A stretch of 11,908 bases of DNA from Rhizobium sp. Q54 (lineage in GTDB: Bacteria; Pseudomonadota; Alphaproteobacteria; Rickettsiales; UBA1997). Position numbers and translations under genes: made by a program. The notes beneath the pieces are model-generated. The model saw only the letters and a program-made list of their open reading frames with translations, was not told where the DNA came from and did no database searches. How positions within the stretch are numbered: the stretch's first letter is position 1; every line of letters begins with the position of its first letter. The stretch spans positions 1 through 11,908 of the forward strand of contig CAMBFP010000026.1 in NCBI GenBank assembly GCA_945865745.1, read 5' to 3'. Positions 1 through 5,793 of this stretch are shown piece after piece.

Positions 1-363
1 GCCAATCCTGATCTTATCGTCAATCAACATCTCAGCATTACTCAAGAAATTTTGGCTTGGGCTTCGATTAAAATTTCCGCTCTTGAGAAAAAAAATGTTA
101 GAAAATCGCAGCTTATTTTTGATCCAGGAATTGGCTTTGCAAAAAATGCGGAGCAATCAATTAGAATTTTAAAAAACATCGAGGCATACAGAATTCTAGA
201 CCTGCCGCTCTACATCGGCCATTCGAAAAAAAGTTTTCTGGATGCGCTAAATATTCCTGGAGATCGCGCAGAAAAAACTTTGGAAATTTCAAAATTTCTT
301 GTCGAAAAAAATGTCGAATTTTTACGGGTACACGACGTGAAGGCGCACCACGATCTAATCTAG
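1..363 (+). CDS. folP: Dihydropteroate synthase, C-terminal part (5' end outside window)
   Basis: Frame 1 is open from base 1 to the TAG at 361-363, giving about 120 residues of a protein that begins before the window. Motifs late in the family are visible: DPGIGFAKN (the DPGIGFGKT type phosphate/pterin loop), YIGHSKKSFLDAL (the G-SRKSF substrate-binding segment) and LRVHDV at the end of the TIM barrel. FolP condenses 6-hydroxymethyl-dihydropterin diphosphate with p-aminobenzoate in cytoplasmic folate synthesis. The spacing between SKKSF and RVHDV is compact, as I recall for rickettsial FolP or FolKP proteins. Only seven residues follow HDV, fewer than in many FolP proteins, and the stop codon lies in the first bases of the downstream 178-bp repeat, so the end of the gene may have been set by repeat insertion. 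It converges on plsC. A FolK-FolP fusion cannot be excluded because the N-terminus is missing. Confidence 0.88.
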   Translation, partial: ANPDLIVNQHLSITQEILAWASIKISALEKKNVRKSQLIFDPGIGFAKNAEQSIRILKNIEAYRILDLPLYIGHSKKSFLDALNIPGDRAEKTLEISKFLVEKNVEFLRVHDVKAHHDLI

Positions 364-417
364 TCGTCCCTGTACGAGTTCGGAAATTCGATTCTAATAT
401 TAGCATAAAACTAATCA

Positions 418-501
418 CGTCATCCCCGCGGAGGCGGGGATCCAGAAAGAGTTCCGAGCGCTCATTTAGACCTCTGGATTCCCGCCTACGCGGGAATGAC
501 G
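418..501. repeat. 84-bp palindrome, copy 1
   Basis: Two 28-nt arms (418-445 and 474-501) are inverted repeats with 25 of 28 positions Watson-Crick paired plus one G-T, around a 28-nt loop. Each arm is also its own hairpin with an 8-bp stem: ATCCCCGC/GCGGGGAT in the left arm and ATTCCCGC/GCGGGAAT in the right. GTCAT marks the outer end and ATCCAG the inner end of each arm. The right arm fits the ATTCCC-N8-GGGAAT pattern of Neisseria dRS3 repeats, and similar GTCATTCCCGCG palindromes are scattered in many proteobacteria; common ancestry is not shown here. No T-run follows directly on either strand, so it is not a typical intrinsic terminator. Confidence 0.9.
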
Positions 502-595
502 GTTAAAGTAAAGCACTTCTCTCTGCCCCTTTTTTTTCTAGTCGTCCCTGTAAGAGTTCAACAATTCGATTCCAATATTAGCACAAAACTAATCA

Positions 596-679
596 CGTCA
601 TCCCCGCGGAGGCGGGGATCCAGAAAGAGTTCCGAGCGCTCGGTTAACCCTCTGGATTCCCGCCTACGCGGGAATGACG
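596..679. repeat. 84-bp palindrome, copy 2
   Basis: This copy has the same arms as the palindrome 178 bp earlier, base for base in both arms. It differs only in the loop, where four bases have changed. It ends one base before the plsC stop codon, so the 3' end of the plsC transcript would fold into this structure, which could stabilise the message or slow polymerase. Confidence 0.9.
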
Positions 680-680
680 G

Positions 681-1388
681 TTAAAGTAAATCGCTTCTTT
701 CTTCTATTTCCCTTTCGAGACGCTGATTAAATTCCTGCTTCGAAAGCCCCGGCTCAATCGGATCGAGAAATTCTAAAATAATTTTTCCTGATTTTTTTCC
801 TGAGCCGCTCTTTGGCCAAAATTTTCCTGAGTTCAACGCAGCTGGAATGACCGGTACGCCGCAGGCCAAATAAAGCGCGGTAATTCCTGCTTGATAAGGA
901 TATTTTTCAACCAAACCGCCAACTGGCACACGAGTTCCCTGTGGAAATAAAACAACAGTCTGACCTTTTTCTAAATAATTTTTTGCCTGCTTAATCAAAG
1001 ATTTAAGAGCCGAAGCACCCCCTTTGCGATTAAGTTTAATGCCACTCATCACCTTCAAATACCAACCGTAGAACGGAATTTTCTCGAGCTCTTTTTTATA
1101 AACGTAAACAGGGTGACGGAAAATTAGATGCATTACTACAGTCTCCCAAGCCGATTGGTGTTTAGAGGCAATGATACAGGATTCTTTCGGTAATTTTTTC
1201 AAACCACGAATTTCATATTCGATTCCACAAATATTTTTTAGCAGCCACAGCACGCCGACAGACCAAACCTTGGCGCCGTGATCAGCAAGCTTAGTATTGC
1301 GAGTGAGAAAGGCTGGAGAGTAAATAATCGGAATAATCGCGCCCCAGAGATTGATCAAAACTGTAAAGAGAAGGGAGCGAAGAAACAT
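681..1388 (-). CDS. plsC: 1-acyl-sn-glycerol-3-phosphate acyltransferase
   Basis: The predicted 235-residue protein should acylate lysophosphatidic acid to phosphatidic acid at the inner membrane, the second step of phospholipid synthesis. Hydrophobic N-terminal segments (about residues 6-28 and 41-52) can anchor it. The acyltransferase core is clear: SKHQSAWET at 75-83 is the HX4D-type catalytic motif with Glu in place of Asp (H77, E82), as I know from many proteobacterial homologues; FYGWYLKVMSGIKLNR at 106-121 is the second block; FPQGTR at 148-153 is the FPEGTR motif; and VPVIPAALNSG at 178-188 is the last block. I chose the ATG at 1386-1388; a TTG one codon earlier is the alternative. 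Neither has a Shine-Dalgarno sequence. It lies 22 bp after the tRNA-Thr and may share its transcript. Its last codons and stop lie in the end of the 178-bp repeat. Confidence 0.93.
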   Translation of the reverse strand: MFLRSLLFTVLINLWGAIIPIIYSPAFLTRNTKLADHGAKVWSVGVLWLLKNICGIEYEIRGLKKLPKESCIIASKHQSAWETVVMHLIFRHPVYVYKKELEKIPFYGWYLKVMSGIKLNRKGGASALKSLIKQAKNYLEKGQTVVLFPQGTRVPVGGLVEKYPYQAGITALYLACGVPVIPAALNSGKFWPKSGSGKKSGKIILEFLDPIEPGLSKQEFNQRLEREIEERSDLL

Positions 1389-1410
1389 CAACGAGGGGAA
1401 TTTGGAGAGC

Positions 1411-1485
1411 TGGTGCCGGATGTCGGATTTGAACTGACGACCTACTGTTTACAAGACAGTTGCTCTACCACTGAGCTAATCCGGC
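1411..1485 (-). tRNA. tRNA-Thr (anticodon UGU)
   Basis: Read on the minus strand, the sequence folds as a full cloverleaf. The acceptor stem is GCCGGAT/ATCCGGC with discriminator A and an encoded CCA. The D arm is GCTC-AGTGGTA-GAGC. The anticodon arm is ACTGT-CTTGTAA-ACAGT, with TGT at positions 34-36 reading ACA and other threonine ACN codons. A five-base variable region follows. The T arm is GTCAG-TTCAAAT-CCGAC, in which the fourth pair is an A-C mismatch while all other stems pair fully. The 3' end is 22 bp upstream of the plsC ATG on the same strand. Upstream, on the transcript, a short GC hairpin (around 1491-1508) may lie in the precursor. I see no strong promoter. Confidence 0.96.
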
Positions 1486-1650
1486 TAATGAGCCCTCTAA
1501 AAGAAGGGCGGCGCAACCTATTTTTGAGGAAGAAAACCGCAAGAAATTTTAGGAAGAGAAGATAAATGCCTCATCTTACCGCAATCCTTTAATCCAAGAT
1601 ATTCTCAACGCTGCTCATTGAGCGCGAAGAATGTTGGAAGGAAAATTTGT
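1486..1650. other. Intergenic region between tRNA-Thr and the repeat-protein terminator
   Basis: No gene is supported here. It should hold the tRNA promoter, but I find only weak candidates, such as TTGCGG and TAGGTT 16 bp apart about 25-55 bp upstream of the tRNA. GCCCTCT/AGAAGGGC near 1491-1508 can form a small hairpin. Bases 1570-1601 (CTCATCTTACCGC followed by AATCCAAGA) resemble a badly decayed arm of the GTCAT-hairpin-ATCCAG repeat, but the match is too weak to call. Confidence 0.35.
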
Positions 1651-1689
1651 CACAAAAAAACCGGATCAGTTTTGAGGCTGACCCGGTTT
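1651..1689 (-). terminator. Rho-independent terminator of the repeat-protein gene
   Basis: On the minus strand AAACCGGGTCAG (1689-1678) pairs with CTGATCCGGTTT (1669-1658), a 12-bp stem with one G-T pair and an eight-base loop, followed by a run of seven T that overlaps the stem end. This is a strong intrinsic terminator. A second AT-rich hairpin (AAACTTAGTT/AACTAAAGTTT, 1713-1690) lies between the stop codon and this stem. Confidence 0.9.
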
Positions 1690-1711
1690 AAACTTTAGTT
1701 AAAAACTAAGT

Positions 1712-2071
1712 TTATTTTTTAACAGCAACTGGTGCAACTGCAGCAGGAGCAGCAGGAGCAGCAGCTACTGGAGCTTCAACAGCAGCTTTAGCTTTAGCTT
1801 GTTTTTTAGCTTTTTTAGCAACTGGAGCAGCTTCTTCAGCAACTGCAGCTTTAACTTCAGCTTTAACAGCTGGAGCAGCAGCTTTAACTTCAGCTTTAGC
1901 AACTGGAGCAGCAACTTTAACTTCGGCTTTAGCAGCAACTGGAGCAGCAGCTTTAACTTCAGCTTTAGCAACTGGAGCAGCAGCTTTAGCTTCTGTTTTA
2001 ACTTCTGCTTGAGCAGCAGAAGCGAAAAGAGCAACTGCAGCAACGATCAATGAAAGTTTTTTCATGTTCAT
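1712..2071 (-). CDS. Small secreted Ala/Lys/Pro-rich repeat protein
   Basis: I do not recognise a family. The 119-residue product starts MNMKKLSLIVAAVALFASA, a typical Sec signal peptide with a predicted cut after AQA (residue 22), so the mature part should be periplasmic or exported. The mature chain uses almost only A, K, V, P and E. Residues 37-74 hold near-identical units of AEVKAAAPVAK (11-12 residues); residues 86-96 are Lys-rich (KKAKKQAKAKA); residues 97-117 are an Ala/Pro/Val tail, ending KK. Net charge is positive and no enzyme motif is present. Such chains are often extended envelope spacers or low-complexity polycation proteins; this is inference. ATG at 2071 or 2065 could start it, and neither has a Shine-Dalgarno sequence. 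It has its own promoter, structured leader and terminator, which suggests strong or regulated expression. Confidence 0.75.
   Translation of the reverse strand: MNMKKLSLIVAAVALFASAAQAEVKTEAKAAAPVAKAEVKAAAPVAAKAEVKVAAPVAKAEVKAAAPAVKAEVKAAVAEEAAPVAKKAKKQAKAKAAVEAPVAAAPAAPAAVAPVAVKK
1850..1963 (-). repeat. In-frame 33-36-bp tandem repeats inside the Ala-rich gene
   Basis: Units encoding AEVKAAAPVAK, AEVKVAAPVAK and AEVKAAAPAVK follow each other, with one extra Ala codon in one unit. The DNA units are themselves nearly identical (GCT, AAA, GTT, CCA dominate), so copy number can change by slippage or recombination without breaking the frame. The repeats also keep open frames on the other strand and in another phase, which are not genes. 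Confidence 0.85.
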
Positions 2072-2087
2072 CAAATAATGAGGTTTT

Positions 2088-2113
2088 AAAAAATTCTGAT
2101 CATTTCTGATCAG
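2088..2113 (-). terminator. Terminator-like hairpin in the leader of the Ala-rich gene
   Basis: On the minus strand CTGATCA-GAAA-TGATCAG (2113-2096) is a perfect 7-bp stem capped by a GNRA-type tetraloop, followed by AATTTTTT (2095-2088). It lies downstream of the promoter and 16 bp upstream of the ATG at 2071. It could end a separate short RNA or act as an attenuator. The stem is AT-rich, so read-through is likely. Confidence 0.6.
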
Positions 2114-2185
2114 TTTCCTTCAGTGACAAACCAGCTTCACACTTGATGCCGTAAGCACCAAAGCTATTCAGGCTGTCCGAAAGCG
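2088..2185 (-). ncRNA. Structured leader or candidate small RNA, about 98 nt
   Basis: Transcription from the promoter at 2192-2219 would start near 2185. The transcript can form a long arm between 2177 and 2125: GACA pairs with TGTC, AGCTT with AAGCT, and TGGTGC with GCATCA around a TTACG loop, with the last two stems stacked except for a 6-base bulge (AGTGTG). The terminator-like hairpin then ends the element. The layout of promoter, folded core, hairpin and T-run is that of a free small RNA; alternatively it is a 5' leader of about 115 nt controlling the Ala-rich gene. It does not match the core motifs I know for 4.5S, 6S, tmRNA or RNase P RNA, nor a riboswitch I recognise. The exact 5' end is inferred. 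Confidence 0.5.
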
Positions 2186-2191
2186 GGCGGC

Positions 2192-2219
2192 AAGATAGGC
2201 CGAGGGAATTGTTTGTCAA
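2192..2219 (-). promoter_or_regulatory. Sigma70-type promoter for the leader RNA and Ala-rich gene
   Basis: On the minus strand a perfect TTGACA -35 (2219-2214) is followed after 16 bp by TATCTT as -10 (2197-2192, four of six consensus bases). It starts 23 bp beyond the lpdA stop codon and points at the Ala-rich gene. It is the clearest promoter I see in the window. Confidence 0.72.
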
Positions 2220-2241
2220 CGTGGCTAATCTTAAGAATTAC

Positions 2242-3651
2242 TTAAAAGTGAATCACTTTTCCGTAAGCGTCCAGAACGGCTTCATGCATCATCTCAGACA
2301 TTGTTGGATGAGCAAAAATTGTATGCATTAAATCCTCTTCGGTGAGCTCGGCTTGTTTTGCAATTACGTAACCTTGAATCATTTCTGTAACTTCTGCGCC
2401 AATTAAATGCGCGCCTAAAAGCTCTCCGGTTTTTTCGTCAAAAATAACTTTAATTAAGCCCTCGCTTTCACCAGCAGCGATGGCCTTGCCATTGGCCATG
2501 TAAGGAAAGCGACCAACTTTAATTTTCTTGCCAGCATCCTTTGCTTTCTTTTCAGTCAAGCCCACCGAAGCGATTTGCGGCATTGAATAAGTGCAACCTG
2601 GAATATTTTCGATTTTGATTGGATGAATTTTTTTCGCGTCATATTTGCCAAGTTTGCTCGCGATTTTTTCTGCCGCAATTGAGCCTTCATGAGAAGCTTT
2701 ATGAGCCAACCAAGGTGAGCCAACAACGTCACCAATTGCAAAAATATTTGCTTCAGCAGTTTCTAAATATCCGTTGGCGATGACGCGCCCCTTTTCTGTT
2801 TTTACTTTGGTTTTTTCGAGTCCAAGATTTTCAATATTAGCCACGATGCCTACAGCCATGATGACTTTCTCAGCCGTGATTTCTTCTAACTTTCCAGCAA
2901 TTTCAACTGTCGCGGTAACTGAACCCTTGCCTTTTTTCAAAGATTTTAGAGCCGCAGAAGTATAAATTTTAATTCCTTGTTTTTCGAAAGATTTGCGCGC
3001 GAGTTTAGAAATTTCTTCGTCTTCAACTGGCAAAATATTTTCTGCCATTTCGATGAGCGTAACTTCAGAGCCCATGTTTTTGTAGAAGGAGGCAAATTCA
3101 GCTCCGATCGCGCCAGAACCAACAACTAACAAAGATTTTGGAAGCGCTTTTGGTGTCATTGCTTCGCGGTAAGTCCAAATATTCTCAACATCTGGCTCCA
3201 TGCCTGGAATAACCCGGGCTCTAGCTCCAGTGGCGATGATGAAATAAGTCGCTTCAATTTCTTCATTACCAACTGCGATTTTTTTTGCGTCTAAAAATTT
3301 TGCAAAACCATTAATTACTTCGATTTTATTTTTCTTCATCAAGCCAGCAATTCCGCCACTTAATTTCTTAGAAACTGCGCGTGAACGCTCGATAATTTTA
3401 GCGAAATCGAACTTAACTTTTTCTGCTGAAAATCCGAATTGCTCAAGATTATGAAGAAGGTGGTTAACTTCCGCCGACTTCAATAAAGCCTTGGTTGGAA
3501 TGCAGCCCCAGTTCAAGCAAATTCCGCCTAATTGATCGGCTTCAACAATGCCAACTTTAAGTCCGAGCTGCGCTGCGCGAATAGCGGCAACATAGCCTCC
3601 CGGGCCAGCGCCAATTACACAAACGTCAAATTTTTTTGCTGAGTTGGTCAT
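2242..3651 (-). CDS. lpdA: Dihydrolipoyl dehydrogenase (E3)
   Basis: The 469-residue flavoprotein should reoxidise dihydrolipoyl groups with NAD+ as E3 of pyruvate and/or 2-oxoglutarate dehydrogenase in the cytoplasm. All hallmarks are present: the FAD-binding GAGPGG near residues 14-19, the redox disulfide in GGICLNWGCIPTK (C45, C50), the NAD-binding GSGAIG at 178-183, the second FAD motif IFAIGDV, and the C-terminal HPTMSE with catalytic H448 and E453. Length is normal for the family. E1 and E2 genes are not adjacent. The ATG at 3649-3651 has no Shine-Dalgarno sequence. The gap to xseA upstream carries a palindromic repeat. A short palindrome, AAAAGTGA/TCACTTTT at 2244-2260, overlaps the stop codon but is not a convincing terminator. 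Confidence 0.96.
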   Translation of the reverse strand: MTNSAKKFDVCVIGAGPGGYVAAIRAAQLGLKVGIVEADQLGGICLNWGCIPTKALLKSAEVNHLLHNLEQFGFSAEKVKFDFAKIIERSRAVSKKLSGGIAGLMKKNKIEVINGFAKFLDAKKIAVGNEEIEATYFIIATGARARVIPGMEPDVENIWTYREAMTPKALPKSLLVVGSGAIGAEFASFYKNMGSEVTLIEMAENILPVEDEEISKLARKSFEKQGIKIYTSAALKSLKKGKGSVTATVEIAGKLEEITAEKVIMAVGIVANIENLGLEKTKVKTEKGRVIANGYLETAEANIFAIGDVVGSPWLAHKASHEGSIAAEKIASKLGKYDAKKIHPIKIENIPGCTYSMPQIASVGLTEKKAKDAGKKIKVGRFPYMANGKAIAAGESEGLIKVIFDEKTGELLGAHLIGAEVTEMIQGYVIAKQAELTEEDLMHTIFAHPTMSEMMHEAVLDAYGKVIHF

Positions 3652-3667
3652 AAAATTAAGTTTAAAG

Positions 3668-3760
3668 TTTCTTGAAAGATTTCCCAGATCTCCGCCTTCG
3701 CAGAGATGACATTTTCACTTACTCGTTTGGTCATCTCTGCGAAAGAGAAAATCCAAGAAA
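3668..3760. repeat. Palindromic element, variant of the GTCAT-hairpin family
   Basis: TTCGCAGAGATGAC (3697-3710) and GTCATCTCTGCGAA (3730-3743) form a perfect 14-bp inverted repeat around a 19-nt loop; TTTCTTG (3668-3674) and CAAGAAA (3754-3760) pair further out. Read outward from GTCAT, the left half gives GTCATCTCTGCGAAGGCGGA, then GATCTGG, the same plan as the folP/plsC repeat arm (GTCAT, CCCCGCGGAGGCGGGG, ATCCAG). Here the GTCAT ends face each other, opposite to the folP/plsC palindromes. It fills most of the xseA-lpdA gap. No T-run follows on the minus strand, so a terminator role is doubtful. Confidence 0.7.
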
Positions 3761-3762
3761 TG

Positions 3763-5013
3763 TTAAATATTTTTTACAAATTTTTCTTCACCGTCACTCA
3801 TCTCGACGATGATTTCTTGCTCTATTTTTACCTTCTCAATTGAAAATAATGGCTCGCCTGAAGAATTTTTTATCAGAGCAAATCCACGTTTTAAAATTTC
3901 ACGGTAATGGTTAGTGGCCAAGATCTTTCCCAAACTATTTAGATTGGTCAAATTTTCTTTTATGCGCTGCTCTAGCCTTGAATTTATTCGCTCGAAGGCA
4001 AATGAAACTTTACGTTTTTCTGAATCTATTTTTGAAAAAATTAACTCATTTGAAATTTGTAGCCGCCGCAATCTTTCACTAATTTGTTCAATGATTTTAC
4101 GCGGATCAAGCAAATAGCGCTGAAGATTTTTTAAGCGCAAAATATTTTGATTGAGAAAATTTTCCGGAACAAATTCTAACTTTTCAGAATAAAAATTTAG
4201 CTGAGATTTTAGGTCAGATAAAACTGGCGTAGCAAACTCTGCAGCCGCTGTTGGTGTAGGCGCACGCAGGTCAGAAACATAATCAATTAAAGTCGTATCA
4301 ACCTCGTGACCAACTGCAGAAATTAGCGGAATTTCTGATTTAAAAACTTCACGAATTAAATTTTCATCACTGAAACAAAGTAGATCCTCAAAGCTTCCTC
4401 CGCCTCTTGCGATGATCAAAACATCTGGGCGATTTTTCTTGAGCGAGTTAAAATATTTTATCCCAGAAATTATTTCCGCTGCTGCTTTCTCGCCCTGCAC
4501 CGCACTTGGATAAAGCATGATGTGAGCAGGACAGCGAGCCTCAACGCGATGCTTAATATCTTCGATCACTGCACCAGTTGGCGAAGTAATAACGCCAATA
4601 ATTTTTGGGAAAAACGGAATCGATTTTTTGTGAATCGCATCAAATAAACCTTCCGCAAAAAGTTTTTGGCGACGTTTTTCGATCATTTCTAAAATCGCGC
4701 CAACACCAGCGATTTCTATTTTTTCTACAATGATTTGGTAATTCGATCTTCCTTCGTAAGTGGTAATTTTTCCTGATGCACAAACTTGCAAACCATCGCC
4801 AATCTCAAAAGGAACTCCACTCGCTGCACCGCGAAAACAAACGGCGGAAAGCAATGCATTTTCATCTTTGAGCGCAAAATAAAGATGCCCAGAAGTTGCT
4901 TTTTTGAATCCAGAAATTTCGCCGTGAATACGAACGTAACCAAAAGCATCTTCAACGGTACGTTTTATCGAGCGCGAAAATTCTGAAACCGTAAATTCAG
5001 GAACATTAAACAT
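3763..5013 (-). CDS. xseA: Exodeoxyribonuclease VII large subunit
   Basis: The 416-residue protein is the catalytic subunit of ExoVII, which with XseB degrades single-stranded DNA to oligonucleotides in repair. The N-terminal OB-fold (about residues 5-100) shows FTVSEFSRSIKRTVEDAFG and GEISGFKKATSGHLYFALKD. The nuclease domain has GVITSPTGAVIEDIKHR (140-156), IARGGGSFEDLLCFSDE (201-217), SAVGHEVDTTLIDYVSDLRA (232-251) and PTPTAAAEFATP. The remainder is the charged helical region usual for the family. Length is near but a little under E. coli XseA. I place the start at the ATG at 5013, because the family begins a few residues before FTVS; it overlaps the SuhB-like stop by 8 bp. The ATG at 5037 has an AGGA nine bases upstream and is a real alternative. 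xseB is not next to it. Confidence 0.94.
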   Translation of the reverse strand: MFNVPEFTVSEFSRSIKRTVEDAFGYVRIHGEISGFKKATSGHLYFALKDENALLSAVCFRGAASGVPFEIGDGLQVCASGKITTYEGRSNYQIIVEKIEIAGVGAILEMIEKRRQKLFAEGLFDAIHKKSIPFFPKIIGVITSPTGAVIEDIKHRVEARCPAHIMLYPSAVQGEKAAAEIISGIKYFNSLKKNRPDVLIIARGGGSFEDLLCFSDENLIREVFKSEIPLISAVGHEVDTTLIDYVSDLRAPTPTAAAEFATPVLSDLKSQLNFYSEKLEFVPENFLNQNILRLKNLQRYLLDPRKIIEQISERLRRLQISNELIFSKIDSEKRKVSFAFERINSRLEQRIKENLTNLNSLGKILATNHYREILKRGFALIKNSSGEPLFSIEKVKIEQEIIVEMSDGEEKFVKNI

Positions 5014-5683
5014 TAAAGACGGAGACCGAGGTTTCATCTTCAACAATCCTGCCTCCAGCCTCACGAATCAAAAGGAGAAATGGTTTTAATAATTCGTAAT
5101 CTTCTTTGCTAAATACCGCTCTTTCGAGACGTGAAGCAGCAAGATAGGCCAACGTGAGAGTTCGACAGCCGTAGTTGCGCGAAGAATGTTCCAGCTCGCT
5201 TGAGGTTAAAATTTCTCCGGAATTTCTTTTCGAAACACGAATGCGGCGATTATTTAAGTAGGCACCAAAACCCTTTTCGCAGTAGTAAAGTTCACCGCCA
5301 AAAATTTTACTAATCGCCACCGAGATTGCCTCTCTTTCGCCTTCTTTATTGCGATGCTCAAGTGCTACAGCCACAGTAAAATCAGTATTAGAACGAATTA
5401 AGTTTGAGAAGCCGTCAATCGGATAAATAATGTAAGAATATTCAGCATTTTCGCTGTTAATCATCTTTTGCCCATCAGCAAAAATAAGATTAAACTCTGG
5501 GCGAACTTTCGCGAGATCCTCGATCAACATTTGTTTCACTTTGCGATAACAAGCAGCAGCGAATTTTTCTGCCGAAGCTGGATTTGATTGCAAATGCTCA
5601 AGCTCCGTTAAATCACGCGGCATATGCATTGATGCCTTGTCGATAGCTTTAAGGATAATGTTTAGATTGGCGCTGTATCTCAT
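5006..5683 (-). CDS. Degenerate inositol monophosphatase family (SuhB-like) protein
   Basis: The 225-residue product keeps the family fold signature but not the active site. The stretch YSYIIYPIDGFSNL (82-95) aligns with the W-I-DPIDGT-NF motif, yet the first Asp is Tyr87 and the Thr is Phe92; only D90 remains. The upstream GEE metal-binding pair is not visible, and the W-D motif before EAGG is replaced (KPFLLLIREAGG, 200-211). Conserved non-catalytic parts remain: GGELYYCEKGFGAYLNNRRI (129-148) and RTLTLAYLAASRLERAVF (174-191). The chain is shorter than the usual 260-270 residues, mainly at the C-terminus. Metal-dependent phosphatase activity is therefore unlikely; a structural or RNA/protein-binding role is possible, as E. 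coli SuhB acts in rRNA antitermination apart from catalysis. I recall similar divergent proteins in Rickettsia. The intact frame speaks against a pseudogene. It overlaps xseA by 8 bp, suggesting coupled translation. Confidence 0.8.
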   Translation of the reverse strand: MRYSANLNIILKAIDKASMHMPRDLTELEHLQSNPASAEKFAAACYRKVKQMLIEDLAKVRPEFNLIFADGQKMINSENAEYSYIIYPIDGFSNLIRSNTDFTVAVALEHRNKEGEREAISVAISKIFGGELYYCEKGFGAYLNNRRIRVSKRNSGEILTSSELEHSSRNYGCRTLTLAYLAASRLERAVFSKEDYELLKPFLLLIREAGGRIVEDETSVSVFNV

Positions 5684-5710
5684 GATTTTTATTTGTTTAA
5701 CTCTTCTTGG

Positions 5711-5790
5711 GGCCCCGCCTACGCAGGGATAAAGCTGGAAGTAAGTGCTTTACACGTCATCCTCGCATATTCCTTGATCCAGAAATACTT
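5711..5790. repeat. Decayed copies of the GTCAT-hairpin repeat
   Basis: CCCCGCCTACGCAGGGAT (5713-5730) matches the right arm of the folP/plsC palindrome, and CACGTCATCCTCGC followed by GATCCAGAAA (5753-5784) matches a left arm whose hairpin centre has been lost. AAGTGCTTTAC just before GTCAT also matches, on the opposite strand, the sequence flanking the folP/plsC unit (TAAAGTAAAGCACTTC). So at least two half-elements meet here end to end. They occupy the gap between recQ and the SuhB-like gene and stop four bases before the recQ stop codon. Confidence 0.72.
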
Positions 5791-5793
5791 GGC

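Larger units (their letters stand above)
359..690. repeat. Tandem 178-bp repeat, about 1.9 units, with GC-rich palindromes
   Basis: Bases 359-512 and 537-690 align without gaps at an offset of 178 bp with 10 mismatches in 154 positions by my count. The 24-bp spacer (513-536) is pyrimidine-rich and has no clear match after 690, where the plsC coding sequence continues. Mismatches cluster at the start of the unit and in the loop between the palindrome arms; the arms are identical in the two units. The unit begins TCTAG, which supplies the folP stop, and ends TTAAAGTAAA, which supplies the plsC stop on the other strand. The array fills the whole convergent folP/plsC gap. Short open frames inside it translate as the DSRLRGNDG type of peptide often mis-annotated from such repeats, so I call no gene here. 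Confidence 0.93.

Noticed and set aside
496..684. 62-codon open frame inside the tandem repeat
   Set aside because: It translates the palindrome itself (ending LDSRLRGNDG), a well-known artefact of this type of repeat; it has no ribosome site and no family.
359..690. CRISPR-like array
   Set aside because: There are only two units, with a 178-bp period and double-hairpin palindromes, unlike 25-40-bp direct repeats with unique spacers; no cas genes are present.
681..1388. HX4E instead of HX4D in PlsC as a possible inactivation
   Set aside because: KHQSAWET is, to my knowledge, a common form in proteobacterial 1-acylglycerol-3-phosphate acyltransferases, and the other blocks are intact.
1765..2053. 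Leu/Lys-rich and Ser/Asn/Phe-rich open frames overlapping the Ala-rich gene
   Set aside because: The triplet-biased tandem repeats keep other phases and the opposite strand open; only the frame with the signal peptide and its own promoter and terminator is credible.
2120..2180. 4.5S (SRP) RNA because of GAAGGAAAC near a hairpin
   Set aside because: The conserved SRP tip sequence and its internal loops are absent; only a few bases are shared.
3697..3743. Inverted repeat between xseA and lpdA as an intrinsic terminator
   Set aside because: No T-run follows on the minus strand, and the outer sequence matches the dispersed repeat plan.
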